The notes below the pieces were generated by a model. The model saw only the letters and a program-made list of their open reading frames with translations, was not told the origin of the DNA and ran no database searches. 64,000 bases of DNA from Pseudomonas sputi (GTDB lineage Bacteria; Pseudomonadota; Gammaproteobacteria; Pseudomonadales; Pseudomonadaceae): assembly GCF_021603585.1 (NCBI RefSeq), contig NZ_BQHI01000014.1, forward strand, positions 55,016 through 119,015. The letters run 5' to 3'. Positions 39,215 through 47,174 of this stretch are shown here, in pieces (positions within the stretch are counted from its first letter, which is position 1; every line of letters begins with the position of its first letter). A program made the translations under genes and the position numbers.

Positions 39215-39571
39215 ATGGCGTGGCATATCGAATTTTGTGACGAATTTGAGCTGGAATTCGAGGCCATGGCTGAGGCGGTCCAGGACGAACTGCTGGCGCA
39301 GCTCAAGGTACTTGAGCGGTTTGGCCCGGAGCTGGGGCGACCTCATGTGGATACGCTCAACGGATCGAAGTACGCCAATATGAAAGAGCTGCGTTTCAAG
39401 GCTGACGATGGGGTCTGGCGCGTGGCCTTCGCGTTCGATCCCGAAAGGAAGGCCGTCGTACTGGTCGGTGGTGACAAGTCAGGCGGCAGCGAGAAAAAAT
39501 TCTACAAGGCTTTAATCAAGAGCGCAGATGCCCGCTTCGACCGGCACCTGAGCACGTTGAAGAAAGGGTAA
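39215..39571 (+). CDS. higB: HigB/RelE-superfamily toxin
   Basis: The 118-residue protein of the phage-Gp49-like/HigB group is presumably a ribosome-dependent mRNA endonuclease. The core is LERFGPELGRPHVDTLNGSKY followed by MKELRFKADDGVWRVAFAFDP and a C-terminal FYKALIKSADARFDRHL. Toxin precedes antitoxin, the HigBA order. The pair likely stabilises the element after integration. The toxin stop is 4 bp from the antitoxin start. The family is recognised; the target is inferred. Confidence 0.85.
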   Translation: MAWHIEFCDEFELEFEAMAEAVQDELLAQLKVLERFGPELGRPHVDTLNGSKYANMKELRFKADDGVWRVAFAFDPERKAVVLVGGDKSGGSEKKFYKALIKSADARFDRHLSTLKKG

Positions 39572-39575
39572 GGCA

Positions 39576-39905
39576 ATGGCTAAGTCACTCGACCAGGTTA
39601 TGAAAGGGCTTCCCGCTGCGCGCAGGCAGAAAATCGAGCAGCGCGGCGCAGAGCTTATCCAGGAACAGATGACCTTGCAGGAGTTACGCAAGGGGCTAAA
39701 CCTTACGCAAGAGGCAATGGCCGATCTTCTCGATGTAAAACAAGGAAACGTCTCCAAAGTGGAGAAGCGCACCGACATGCTGATCTCCACGCTGCGCGAG
39801 TACGTCGAAGCCATGGGGGGAACGCTAGAGCTGGTAGCCCGTCTTCCAGGACGCGCCCCGGTGAAGCTGGAAGGTTTCCGCGACCTCCACGCAGAGCACA
39901 AGTAA
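39576..39905 (+). CDS. higA: HigA-type HTH antitoxin
   Basis: The 109-residue XRE-family DNA-binding antitoxin carries a helix-turn-helix (LNLTQEAMADLLDVKQGNVSKVEKR) near residues 43-66, and the N-terminal helix probably covers the toxin. It lies 4 bp after higB with an AGGGTAAGG ribosome-binding site, so the two are made together. Such antitoxins usually repress their own operon. SXT elements carry toxin-antitoxin pairs that reduce loss of the element, which suggests the same role here. Confidence 0.85.
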   Translation: MAKSLDQVMKGLPAARRQKIEQRGAELIQEQMTLQELRKGLNLTQEAMADLLDVKQGNVSKVEKRTDMLISTLREYVEAMGGTLELVARLPGRAPVKLEGFRDLHAEHK

Positions 39906-39965
39906 GCGAGGCGCACCGCGCCGACTGCCAGAGCGCCTTTTCTTGCCCGCAAGAGGTTAAAGAGC

Positions 39966-40258
39966 ATGGCCCGCATGAACCTTCTTAAAGCCGCTACCCT
40001 TGGTTTTCTGCTGAGCTTGAGCCCCCTCGCAGGAGCCGCCGCAGAAAATACCAGTCCCTATGCTGCGCCGCATCGAATGACAAATGGGACATGGAAATTT
40101 ATGCCAACACCCAAAGTGGAACTTGGGCTTTAGTCGGAAAAAGCAAAAAACCTGATGCGAAAAAATTCCAGCTTTGCTACATCGCACAAGGGCTACCCAA
40201 TACACCTTTTACGCAGGAAGTCTGGTATAGGAAATATTTCCAGGTGGCCGCACTGTAA
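39966..40258 (+). pseudogene. frameshifted small exported protein
   Basis: A start at 39966 gives a clear signal peptide (NLLKAATLGFLLSLSPLAGA), but the frame soon ends at 40133 with a weak tail. A different frame, from about 40058 to a stop at 40256, continues with plausible protein sequence (KWDMEIYANTQSGTWALVG, then FQLCYIAQGLPNTPFTQE). A single frameshift near 40050-40060 would join them into an approximately 97-residue exported protein. The function is unknown. A sequencing error or a real disruption would look the same. Confidence 0.5.
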
Positions 40259-40428
40259 GTTTTTCAGTGCAGTAACTTTCGGTAGAAGCATGGAGCGGGA
40301 GAAAACAAATGACCTCCACAATCTTTTGAAAACTGCATTCTTTACTTCTCTACTGACGTTGGCCACCCTAGCCCAACCGCACGACCGCCGTCCCAGACAC
40401 TTATCTCCCACCTGAACGGGTAACACCG

Positions 40429-40629
40429 TCAGAACACATTGCGTGTGCGCTCACGTTCGCGCTGCTCCCACTCGGAAATATCGCCAGCGTCCCATAGATT
40501 GCAGCTTCCCGCATGCTTCATGCAGGGGGCGGGGAACGGATTCACCATCCGCTTCATGCGACGAAACAGTGTTCGGCTAGAGCAGCGGAAGCGTTCACAG
40601 AGATCCTGTGTAGAGTAATAGGCAACCAT
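40429..40629 (-). CDS. AlpA-like HTH regulator
   Basis: The 66-residue DNA-binding protein has the motif YYSTQDLCERFRCSSRTLFRRMKR, resembling AlpA/MerR-type transcription factors that control excision in integrated elements. WDAGDISEWEQRERERTR ends the protein, also as in AlpA. I chose ATG 40629, with GGGGGAT upstream, over 40653. It is divergent from the small gene at 40866, and a perfect 12-bp palindrome lies between them. Its target is probably one of the two integrases or excision genes. Confidence 0.7.
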   Translation of the reverse strand: MVAYYSTQDLCERFRCSSRTLFRRMKRMVNPFPAPCMKHAGSCNLWDAGDISEWEQRERERTRNVF

Positions 40630-40791
40630 GTCAAATCCCCCGTGTGGGAACATGGCACCACCTTATCCCAGAGCAACATACTGACCGCCTCTCGCGTTCC
40701 TCTTGGGGCGCATTCGGATCAAGAGGAATTGGCGCGGATCGACAAGTAATCGTCAAAGAAAAATCTACAACTATAGAGTGTAAAAATTAAT

Positions 40792-40803
40792 AGTTTATAA
40801 ACT
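40792..40803. promoter_or_regulatory. 12-bp perfect palindrome in AT-rich divergent gap
   Basis: AGTTTATAAACT lies between the divergent AlpA-like gene and the gene at 40866, within a strongly AT-rich stretch suited to promoters. It is a likely operator. Confidence 0.4.
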
Positions 40804-40865
40804 GATCAGGGTTCATCATGAAGATATAAATAATAAAATATTCTATTTGGGGAAAGAGACACGCG

Positions 40866-41108
40866 GTGATGCAAATCATAATCAGAGGGGAGATGACCGT
40901 CGCCCAATTGCGCCAGGCATTCTATGAAAAGCTCCATGAGCTGGAGAATGATTACAATGTTAAGCATCTCAAAAACGTGACCCTTTACGTCAATCCCATA
41001 AACGAATTTGGTGAAGAGGTCGTGCCGCGCAACAAACTGGGGCAGCAGGTCAATAAGCTTCACAGTAACGGGCCGTACCGGAGTGCTGCCGAAGATTACA
41101 AGCTTTAA
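40866..41108 (+). CDS. small protein of unknown function
   Basis: I do not recognise this protein of about 80 residues (IIIRGEMTVAQLRQAFYEKL, then VTLYVNPINEFGEEVVP). It has no membrane segment. The start may be GTG 40866 or ATG 40869; a GGGGAAAGAGA site lies before both. It is followed after 32 bp by another small gene and then integrase 2, so it belongs to that integrase module. A part in excision or its control is a guess. Confidence 0.6.
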   Translation: MMQIIIRGEMTVAQLRQAFYEKLHELENDYNVKHLKNVTLYVNPINEFGEEVVPRNKLGQQVNKLHSNGPYRSAAEDYKL

Positions 41109-41140
41109 CGGGGATTAATTATTAGGGGATTGATATTGCC

Positions 41141-41413
41141 ATGGAGTTTCCACGATACGTGAATATAGAACAGGCCAGAGACGTACTTGCCAATAACGGG
41201 ATTGAGCTCACCCAGAGACAAATCAAGCGCGCCGCAGATCCCGATGCACATGGAAAACGTAAGCTGCCATTCTTCGTTGATCCCATCGATGGAAGGCTAA
41301 AAATAGACAAAAATCTGCTGGTAGAGATTTATAACACTTGTCAGGTAAACGCCAAAAATAACGCGCATATAAATGCAGAAAGCCTTAAGGGAGTATTTGA
41401 CCGGAATGGCTAA
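41141..41413 (+). CDS. small protein beside integrase 2, possible DNA-binding
   Basis: The 90-residue protein reads FPRYVNIEQARDVLANNGIELTQRQIKRAADPD at its start, which looks like a winged or helix-turn-helix domain that reads DNA, as in excisionases. It then has KRKLPFFVDPIDGRLKIDK. It lies 17 bp before integrase 2. I cannot name the family. An excisionase-type role is inferred from size, position and the N-terminal pattern. Confidence 0.55.
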   Translation: MEFPRYVNIEQARDVLANNGIELTQRQIKRAADPDAHGKRKLPFFVDPIDGRLKIDKNLLVEIYNTCQVNAKNNAHINAESLKGVFDRNG

Positions 41414-41430
41414 ATACGATATGACGAATC

Positions 41431-42582
41431 ATGTCCGATATTCGAAAAAGAACAAGCAAAAATGGGATTGTGTATCAAGTTCGGTACGCAGATAAATCCT
41501 CATCCACCGGATACGCATACAAATCTTTTGGTCTTCGCAAGGAAGCCCAAGCATTTGTAGAAAGTCTTTCCGCTCGAAAACACCTGAACAAAAAAATAAG
41601 CACTGTTGATGCCGCCGTACAATCCTGGCTGAACATATGCGAAGCTGAGGGGCGAGATGGTAGAAAGCCTGTTTCATCGGCAGTCATGAAGCTATACAGC
41701 CGCCGCGCCGAAATCATCAATGAATATCATTGGGGGAAAACGCTACAAGACATCACAAAACCGGACATTGTGAACTTTCGCAGTTGGTTGCTTAATCAAT
41801 ATAGTCGCGATCAGTCAAGAAAGGTTTTGAGCTCTTTGCATTCTGTAATGTTGGAAATGGTCAGTCGCGGCCACATTGGCCATGACCCGGCGTTAGGCGT
41901 ACGTATTCAGGCTGACACGCCGGAGATTGAAATCCCCAGCCATGCAGAGGTTAAGAAAATTCTTCGTGCCGCAGATGAGTTATCGGCAGACTCGCATTCT
42001 CAAATTCGGGATGCCTGGAAGCGGTATCGCCCGATGATCTATCTGGCTGTGGCATCGGGCATGCGCCCCCAAGAGTATGTGGCCCTTCCCCGACGCGACG
42101 TTTTAAATAACGGTATCCGCGTAAGTCAGGCTATGGATCGTTCTGGAAAAATAGGCGATCCCAAAAGCCGCGCTGGTCACCGTGTGATCGACGTGGGACC
42201 GGAGGTCATGACCATGATCCGGGATTTCATGGGGAAGGAGGGTCGTCCTGACGATCTAGTGTTTGGCACACGCACAGGCAAACCGATGCAGTTGGTTCCT
42301 TTTCGGGCCAGCGCTTGGGCTCCCGTTATGAAGAAAGCGGGCTTGATGGTGAAGGATAGCAAGACAAGTGTGGAGCGCCCCAAATACACCCCTTATGCAC
42401 TGAGACATTTTTTCGCTTCATGTCTGCTAATGAAAAACTGCGACATCAAGTATGTCCAAGCGCAGATGGGGCATGCACGTGCTGCTATTACCCTGGACAC
42501 CTATGGTCATCTATTGCCCTCAATCGATGACGCTCGCGCCGCCACAACCCGCGCCCTCGTTGGTGAATTATTGAGTGCCTAG
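41431..42582 (+). CDS. second tyrosine integrase (phage type, tRNA-Gly)
   Basis: The 383-residue phage-type integrase is unrelated to the one at 37909. The N-terminal SAM-like core-binding part spans residues 60-160, and catalytic Arg is in ASGMRPQEYVAL near residue 211. The HxxR region reads YALRHFFAS near 330 with Tyr in the first place, as in many phage enzymes. GHARAAITLDTYGHL near 351-365 has His and the Tyr nucleophile. A tRNA-Gly 3' fragment with flanking repeats follows directly, the expected attachment site. The gene looks intact. Confidence 0.9.
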   Translation: MSDIRKRTSKNGIVYQVRYADKSSSTGYAYKSFGLRKEAQAFVESLSARKHLNKKISTVDAAVQSWLNICEAEGRDGRKPVSSAVMKLYSRRAEIINEYHWGKTLQDITKPDIVNFRSWLLNQYSRDQSRKVLSSLHSVMLEMVSRGHIGHDPALGVRIQADTPEIEIPSHAEVKKILRAADELSADSHSQIRDAWKRYRPMIYLAVASGMRPQEYVALPRRDVLNNGIRVSQAMDRSGKIGDPKSRAGHRVIDVGPEVMTMIRDFMGKEGRPDDLVFGTRTGKPMQLVPFRASAWAPVMKKAGLMVKDSKTSVERPKYTPYALRHFFASCLLMKNCDIKYVQAQMGHARAAITLDTYGHLLPSIDDARAATTRALVGELLSA

Positions 42583-42647
42583 TAGAGGCTTGTGGCGAAT
42601 TTGTGGCCAAACCATCCTATCTATTTGAAAATCATAAACAAAAAGTA

Positions 42648-42693
42648 GCCTTCCAAGCTGGCTATGAGGGTTCGATTCCCTTCACCCGCTCCA
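42648..42693 (+). other. tRNA-Gly(TCC) 3' fragment, attachment core
   Basis: The 46 bases run from the anticodon loop (CCTTCCAAGCTG, anticodon TCC) through the T-arm (GGTTCGATTCCC) to CACCCGCTCCA. The 5' half is absent, so this is not a tRNA gene but the copy of the tRNA end carried by the element. Confidence 0.82.
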
Positions 42694-42732
42694 TCAATTA
42701 AATCAATGAGTTAGACGAGTATTGCGGAAATA

Positions 42733-42753
42733 AAACGGCCCCTTGGGGCCGTT
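42733..42753. terminator. hairpin after the tRNA fragment
   Basis: AAACGGCCCC and GGGGCCGTTT form a 10-bp perfect stem around a TT turn, with short T runs. It resembles a terminator, probably for integrase 2. Confidence 0.6.
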
Positions 42754-42933
42754 TCTGCCACAAAATGCCACACGCTGAAACCCGCAGGAATCCGCGATTG
42801 TCCGCCGTGGGCATTTTGAGTTTGTGGCGAGCTTGTGGCGATTCCTCAGTCACACACTCCCATCGCCGTCATGTCAGAGCTTTCAGCCAACTGGCGGGAA
42901 GCCTACATTCGCCGTTGGCCGTTCCCCGATTTT

Positions 42934-42962
42934 CCCCTATTCTCTCAAGCTCAAAATAGGGG
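42934..42962 (+). promoter_or_regulatory. hairpin at the start of the defence operon
   Basis: CCCCTATT pairs with AATAGGGG around a 13-base loop. The 3' arm runs into the ribosome-binding site of the gene at 42971, so it could control translation or be a repressor site. Confidence 0.45.
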
Positions 42963-42970
42963 CCGGTGAA

Positions 42971-43153
42971 ATGCCTGAAGACATAATGACCCTGAAGGAA
43001 GTGGCCGAGTACCTGAAGCTTGCGGAGAAGACGGCATACCGTCTTGCCGCCGACGGGAAGATCCCCGGCTTCAAGGTAGGGGGTAGCTGGCGGTTCCGGA
43101 AAGCCGCTATAGAAGACTGGATCGACCAGCAAACGACCAAAAATCGCACTTGA
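42971..43153 (+). CDS. excisionase-family HTH protein, first gene of defence operon
   Basis: The 60-residue protein is a single MerR/excisionase-type helix-turn-helix (MTLKEVAEYLKLAEKTAYRL, then IPGFKVGGSWRFRKAAIEDW). Such small DNA-binding proteins often head restriction and defence operons and may set expression. I chose ATG 42971; the longer frame from 42824 enters the arm-site region. The stop overlaps the TTG start of the helicase gene, so they are coupled. It could also be the excisionase of integrase 2, which lies 390 bp upstream. Confidence 0.75.
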   Translation: MPEDIMTLKEVAEYLKLAEKTAYRLAADGKIPGFKVGGSWRFRKAAIEDWIDQQTTKNRT

Positions 43154-46100
43154 GTTGGGGTGGACAAGCTTTGTTACTGGACAACAGAAATAACGGCCAT
43201 GTAGGGAACACGCTGCGGGAACACCTGGCCGCAGGATCGAAGCTATCCGTGCTTTCAGGCCTGTTCACCATCTATGGCTTCTCGGCGCTCAGGAAGGAGC
43301 TCTCTCGCATCGACGGCGCAAGGCTGCTGCTCTCCAGTTGGGAAGGCTCACCTCTCCAGGAGCTCATCGGGTCGGATGCCGACCTGCGCCTCGTGAACCA
43401 GCTCGACCAGAAGCGTATCGCCAGAGAATGCGCCAAATGGCTCGCCAGCAAGGCCGAGGTACGGTCAGCCAATGCGGCCCAGAATATGTTCCTTGTCGAA
43501 GACGGTAGCCAGGGAAGCTTTGCCATTCATGGCAGCTCTGCCTTCACTCCTGCCGGTCTGGGAGAGGTGCAGGCCGATACCCCGCTGATGAATACCGGCA
43601 TCAACGAGCCAGAAACGACCAAGCAACTGCTGTCCTGGTTTAACTCTGTCTGGGCGGACGCTCCTAAAGCCCGAGACATCAAGGACGAGCTCCTTGAGAA
43701 GCTGGAGTTCATCGCCGCCGATCAGCCGGGCGACTTCATTTACTTCCTGACGCTCTACAACATTTTTAAAGACTTCCTCGATGACATCGACGAAGACAGC
43801 ATCATCAAGACAAAGACCGGGTTCAAGGACACCCTTGTCTGGAACAAGCTTTACAAGTTCCAGAAGGACGGTGTGCTGGGTGCTATCGACAAGCTTGAGA
43901 AGCACAACGGCTGCATCATCGCCGACAGCGTCGGCTTAGGTAAGACCTTTGAAGCGTTGGCCGTCATCAAATACTACGAGCTGCGCAATGACCGTGTGCT
44001 GGTGCTGTGTCCGAAGAAGCTCCGGGATAACTGGACGATCTACACCGTCAACGACAAGCGCAACCTGCTTGCCCAAGACCGCTTCAACTATGACGTACTG
44101 AACCATACAGACCTGTCGCGCACGAAAGGCAGCTCCGGCGAGATCAATCTCGAAACCCTTAACTGGGGAAATTACGACCTCATTGTCATTGATGAGTCGC
44201 ACAACTTCCGTAACAACAACCCCACCAAAGGCACCAAAAACCGCTATAGCCGCCTGATGGAGGACATCATCCAGTCAGGCGTGAAAACCAGAGTGCTGAT
44301 GCTCTCCGCCACGCCGGTGAACAATCGCATGAACGACCTGAAAAATCAGGTCGCCTTCATCACCGAGGGGCGCGACGATGCCTTCAGCGATGTAGGCATC
44401 AAGAATGTGGAAAGCACGCTGCGCCTGGCGCAGAAGCAGTTCAACCAGTGGGTCAAGCAACCGCCTGAAAACCGCAGTGTGGCTTCCTTGCTGGATACGA
44501 TGAGCTTCGACTATTTCAAGCTGCTGGATATCGTCACCATTGCGCGCTCCCGCAAGCACATTCAGAAATATTACGGCACGGCAGACATTGGCGAGTTCCC
44601 TGTGCGGCTGCCACCACAGAACATCTATGCCGATCTCGATTCAACGCACGAATTTCCGCCGCTGAAGGAAGTGAACAAAACGATCCGCAGGCTTTCGCTA
44701 GCGGGCTACTCGCCTATGAAATTCGTCCGGACTGACAAGAAGGATGAGTACGCCCGTCGCTATGACAATGCTGTTGGCGACGGCAAGAGCGTTTTCAAGC
44801 AGGTTGACCGGGAGGAAAGCCTGATCCACCTGATGCGGGTGAATTTGCTCAAGCGCATGGAAAGCTCGATCAACTCATTCACACTCACCTCGCAAAAGCT
44901 CCTGGCTCAGGTCGAAGTGTTGCTGCAAAAGATCGAAGCCCATGAAAGCGGCGACATCGAAGCCCTGAATATCGAGGATATTCACGACTTTGAAATGGAC
45001 TCGCCCGAGCTTGAGCCTTTTATGATCGGCAACAAAACCCGTGTCCTGCTCCAGGACATGGATCTCATCCGGTTCAGGCAGGAGCTTGAGGCTGATCGGC
45101 TCTTCCTGACCTCTATCGTCGAGTCCGCGCAAACAGTTGACGAACACCGCGATGCCAAGCTGGAAAAGCTAAAAGAGGTCATTGCCAAAAAAGTCCGGGA
45201 ACCACTAAACCCCGGAAACAAGAAGGTTATCGTCTTCACGGCCTTCGCCGATACCGCGAAGTATCTCTACGCCCATCTTGTCGATTGGGCGCGGGACGAG
45301 CTGGGAATCCACAGCGCACTTATTACCGGCGGCGGCACCAACAAAACGACCCTGGCCGGGGCGGGCTCGGATCTGAACAATCTCCTGACGGCTTTCTCCC
45401 CTGTGTCGAAAGAACGCGGAAAGATCGATCCCGACGCCAAGGCTGAGATCGATCTGCTGATTGCTACTGACTGCATCAGCGAGGGGCAAAACCTTCAAGA
45501 CTGCGACACGCTCGTCAACTACGACATTCACTGGAACCCGGTTAGGATCATCCAGCGGTTTGGTCGTGTTGACCGCCTGGGCTCGAAAAACACGAAAATC
45601 CAGCTCATAAACTTCTGGCCGAATATGGAGCTGGACGAGTACATCAACCTCGAAGCCAGGGTGGCGGGCCGCATGATGCTTCTGGACGTCTCGGCCACGG
45701 GCGAGGAAAACGTCATCGACGCCAACGCCCAGGAAATGAACGACCTGGAGTATCGCCGCACGCAGCTTCAGCAGCTCAAAGATGCCGTGGTCGATCTGGA
45801 AGACATGGCGGGCGGCGTCTCCATCACGGATTTAACCCTGAACGACTTCCGCATGGATCTTTCAGGCTACATGAAGAAGGGCTTGCACCTGCTGGAGCAG
45901 GCTCCACACGGCCTATACGCCGCCGTCACCATTGATGCAGACCTTAAGGCTGATGGCCTCAAGCCTGGCGTAATCTTCTGCTTGAAGAGCATCAGGGATG
46001 GTCATCGGGCTGTCCAGGTGGATGATAACTATCCGCTTGCGCCATATTTCCTGGTCTATGTCTCCGACGAAGCTGTCGTCGAGCTCAACTTCACGCAAAG

Positions 46101-46380
46101 CAAGAAGGTGCTCGACCTGCTGAAGAAACACGGCCTCTCGGCAACATCCGTCGATAGTGAGGCTGCCGGGCAGGTAAACGACCGTACAAGGAATGGTTCC
46201 GACATGGAACAGTACCAACAATTGCTGGCTGTCGCGGTGGATAGCATTGCAGGCAAGAGCGAAGAGAAAGGTGTGCAAAGCCTCTTCACTAGAGGAGGTA
46301 CAGTGCTGACCGCGACGAGCAGCCAGGGCATTGAGGATTTCGCCGTTGTAACCTACCTCATCATCACGGACGCTCCGTAA
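43150..46380 (+). CDS. PLD-like/SNF2-family helicase, defence operon
   Basis: This large (about 1076-residue) protein has an N-terminal PLD-like domain (residues 15-155, with FAIHGSSAFTPAG) and a SNF2-type helicase. Motif I is IADSVGLGKTFEA near residue 257, motif II VIDESHNFRN near 350, motif III LSATPVNNR near 386, and motifs V-VI run LIATDCISEGQNLQ to QRFGRVDRLGS near 770-815. It likely translocates on DNA. The TTG start overlaps the previous gene. A 15-bp gap leads to the DUF4391 gene. Related proteins occur beside type III-like restriction genes; the exact role is not known to me. Confidence 0.85.
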   Translation: MSWGGQALLLDNRNNGHVGNTLREHLAAGSKLSVLSGLFTIYGFSALRKELSRIDGARLLLSSWEGSPLQELIGSDADLRLVNQLDQKRIARECAKWLASKAEVRSANAAQNMFLVEDGSQGSFAIHGSSAFTPAGLGEVQADTPLMNTGINEPETTKQLLSWFNSVWADAPKARDIKDELLEKLEFIAADQPGDFIYFLTLYNIFKDFLDDIDEDSIIKTKTGFKDTLVWNKLYKFQKDGVLGAIDKLEKHNGCIIADSVGLGKTFEALAVIKYYELRNDRVLVLCPKKLRDNWTIYTVNDKRNLLAQDRFNYDVLNHTDLSRTKGSSGEINLETLNWGNYDLIVIDESHNFRNNNPTKGTKNRYSRLMEDIIQSGVKTRVLMLSATPVNNRMNDLKNQVAFITEGRDDAFSDVGIKNVESTLRLAQKQFNQWVKQPPENRSVASLLDTMSFDYFKLLDIVTIARSRKHIQKYYGTADIGEFPVRLPPQNIYADLDSTHEFPPLKEVNKTIRRLSLAGYSPMKFVRTDKKDEYARRYDNAVGDGKSVFKQVDREESLIHLMRVNLLKRMESSINSFTLTSQKLLAQVEVLLQKIEAHESGDIEALNIEDIHDFEMDSPELEPFMIGNKTRVLLQDMDLIRFRQELEADRLFLTSIVESAQTVDEHRDAKLEKLKEVIAKKVREPLNPGNKKVIVFTAFADTAKYLYAHLVDWARDELGIHSALITGGGTNKTTLAGAGSDLNNLLTAFSPVSKERGKIDPDAKAEIDLLIATDCISEGQNLQDCDTLVNYDIHWNPVRIIQRFGRVDRLGSKNTKIQLINFWPNMELDEYINLEARVAGRMMLLDVSATGEENVIDANAQEMNDLEYRRTQLQQLKDAVVDLEDMAGGVSITDLTLNDFRMDLSGYMKKGLHLLEQAPHGLYAAVTIDADLKADGLKPGVIFCLKSIRDGHRAVQVDDNYPLAPYFLVYVSDEAVVELNFTQSKKVLDLLKKHGLSATSVDSEAAGQVNDRTRNGSDMEQYQQLLAVAVDSIAGKSEEKGVQSLFTRGGTVLTATSSQGIEDFAVVTYLIITDAP

Positions 46381-46394
46381 GGCAAGGAAACGCT

Positions 46395-47174
46395 ATGACG
46401 CCAGGAACACTGGAAGCCTTCATCGACCATCTTTCAGTTCCCAGATCCTGTGAATTGAACAAACCCGTTTTCAAGAAGCTCTTTCTCGAAAACGGAGTGC
46501 TGGACATCGCCGATAAAACGGCCCTGAAGGATGATGTCGATAAGATACGTTGGCTCTACACCCTAAAAGCCGCCACGATCAACGTCGCTTCCTATGTTGA
46601 TAGCGATCGCGACTTCTCTGAAATAGCGGTTCTCCAGGTGGAGTTGACATCGGCTAAGCGGCTGAAGCGCATCGCGAATTTTATGCAGCGGTCGATCCCA
46701 TACCCTCTCGTCCTGCTGTTCAGTCAAGGCAACCAGATATGCCTCAGCCTCTCCGACAAGCGCATCAACCAGGCTGACAAGGAAAAATGGGTTGTCGAAG
46801 CCCCCCTTTACACGGATTGGATAGACCTTGCCGCGCCAACAGCGGCGCAGGCAGGCTTTCTGGAAGACTGCAATATCAACAGCTTTTCCTTCACCAATTT
46901 CCTTAGTTTCTATAAAAGCCTGACTGAACGTGTCATAGCTATTAACTGTGCCGCCCATAGCGGACGCTATGAGCGGGACGTAGGCGATAATATAGAAAAT
47001 AAATCCAGTGAGAGCCGTCTTGAGCGGCTCCGTGAGCTTGAAAAGCTCAACCTGCAAAAGACAGAGATCGCCAATAAGCTGAAAAAAGAGAACCAGATGG
47101 GGCGGCAGGTTGAGCTGAATACCAAGATCAAACAGATCAATGACGTAATTGAAAAAATTAGAGAGAGCATTTAA
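46395..47174 (+). CDS. DUF4391 protein, defence operon
   Basis: The 259-residue protein matches the DUF4391 family, often found between a helicase and a type III-like methyltransferase gene. Its N-terminal two thirds are mixed alpha/beta (LYTLKAATINVASYVDSDRD, SAKRLKRIANFMQRSIPYPL). The last 60 residues are a charged coiled coil (SRLERLRELEKLNLQKTEIA). The function is unknown; a bridging or assembly role for the complex is a guess. It overlaps the Mod gene start by one base (TAATG). Confidence 0.78.
   Translation: MTPGTLEAFIDHLSVPRSCELNKPVFKKLFLENGVLDIADKTALKDDVDKIRWLYTLKAATINVASYVDSDRDFSEIAVLQVELTSAKRLKRIANFMQRSIPYPLVLLFSQGNQICLSLSDKRINQADKEKWVVEAPLYTDWIDLAAPTAAQAGFLEDCNINSFSFTNFLSFYKSLTERVIAINCAAHSGRYERDVGDNIENKSSESRLERLRELEKLNLQKTEIANKLKKENQMGRQVELNTKIKQINDVIEKIRESI

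Larger units (their letters stand above)
42583..42970. other. attP-like region with TTGTGGC arm sites
   Basis: No gene is seen in this 388-bp stretch. Six copies of TTGTGGC or its complement occur as three pairs: 42590 and 42601, 42757 and 42767 (inverted, the second copy shorter), and 42822 and 42833. Pair spacing is 10-11 bp, one helical turn. They flank the tRNA-Gly core at 42648-42693 on both sides. Arm sites on both sides define an attP, not an attL or attR. Confidence 0.7.

Noticed and set aside
40155-40415. 86-codon plus-strand frame after the broken exported-protein gene
   Set aside because: It overlaps the likely frameshifted gene, lacks a ribosome-binding site and has no protein-like pattern, apart from a short hydrophobic run near its end.
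42648-42693. Functional tRNA-Gly gene
   Set aside because: Only the 3' half is present; there is no D-arm or 5' acceptor strand upstream.
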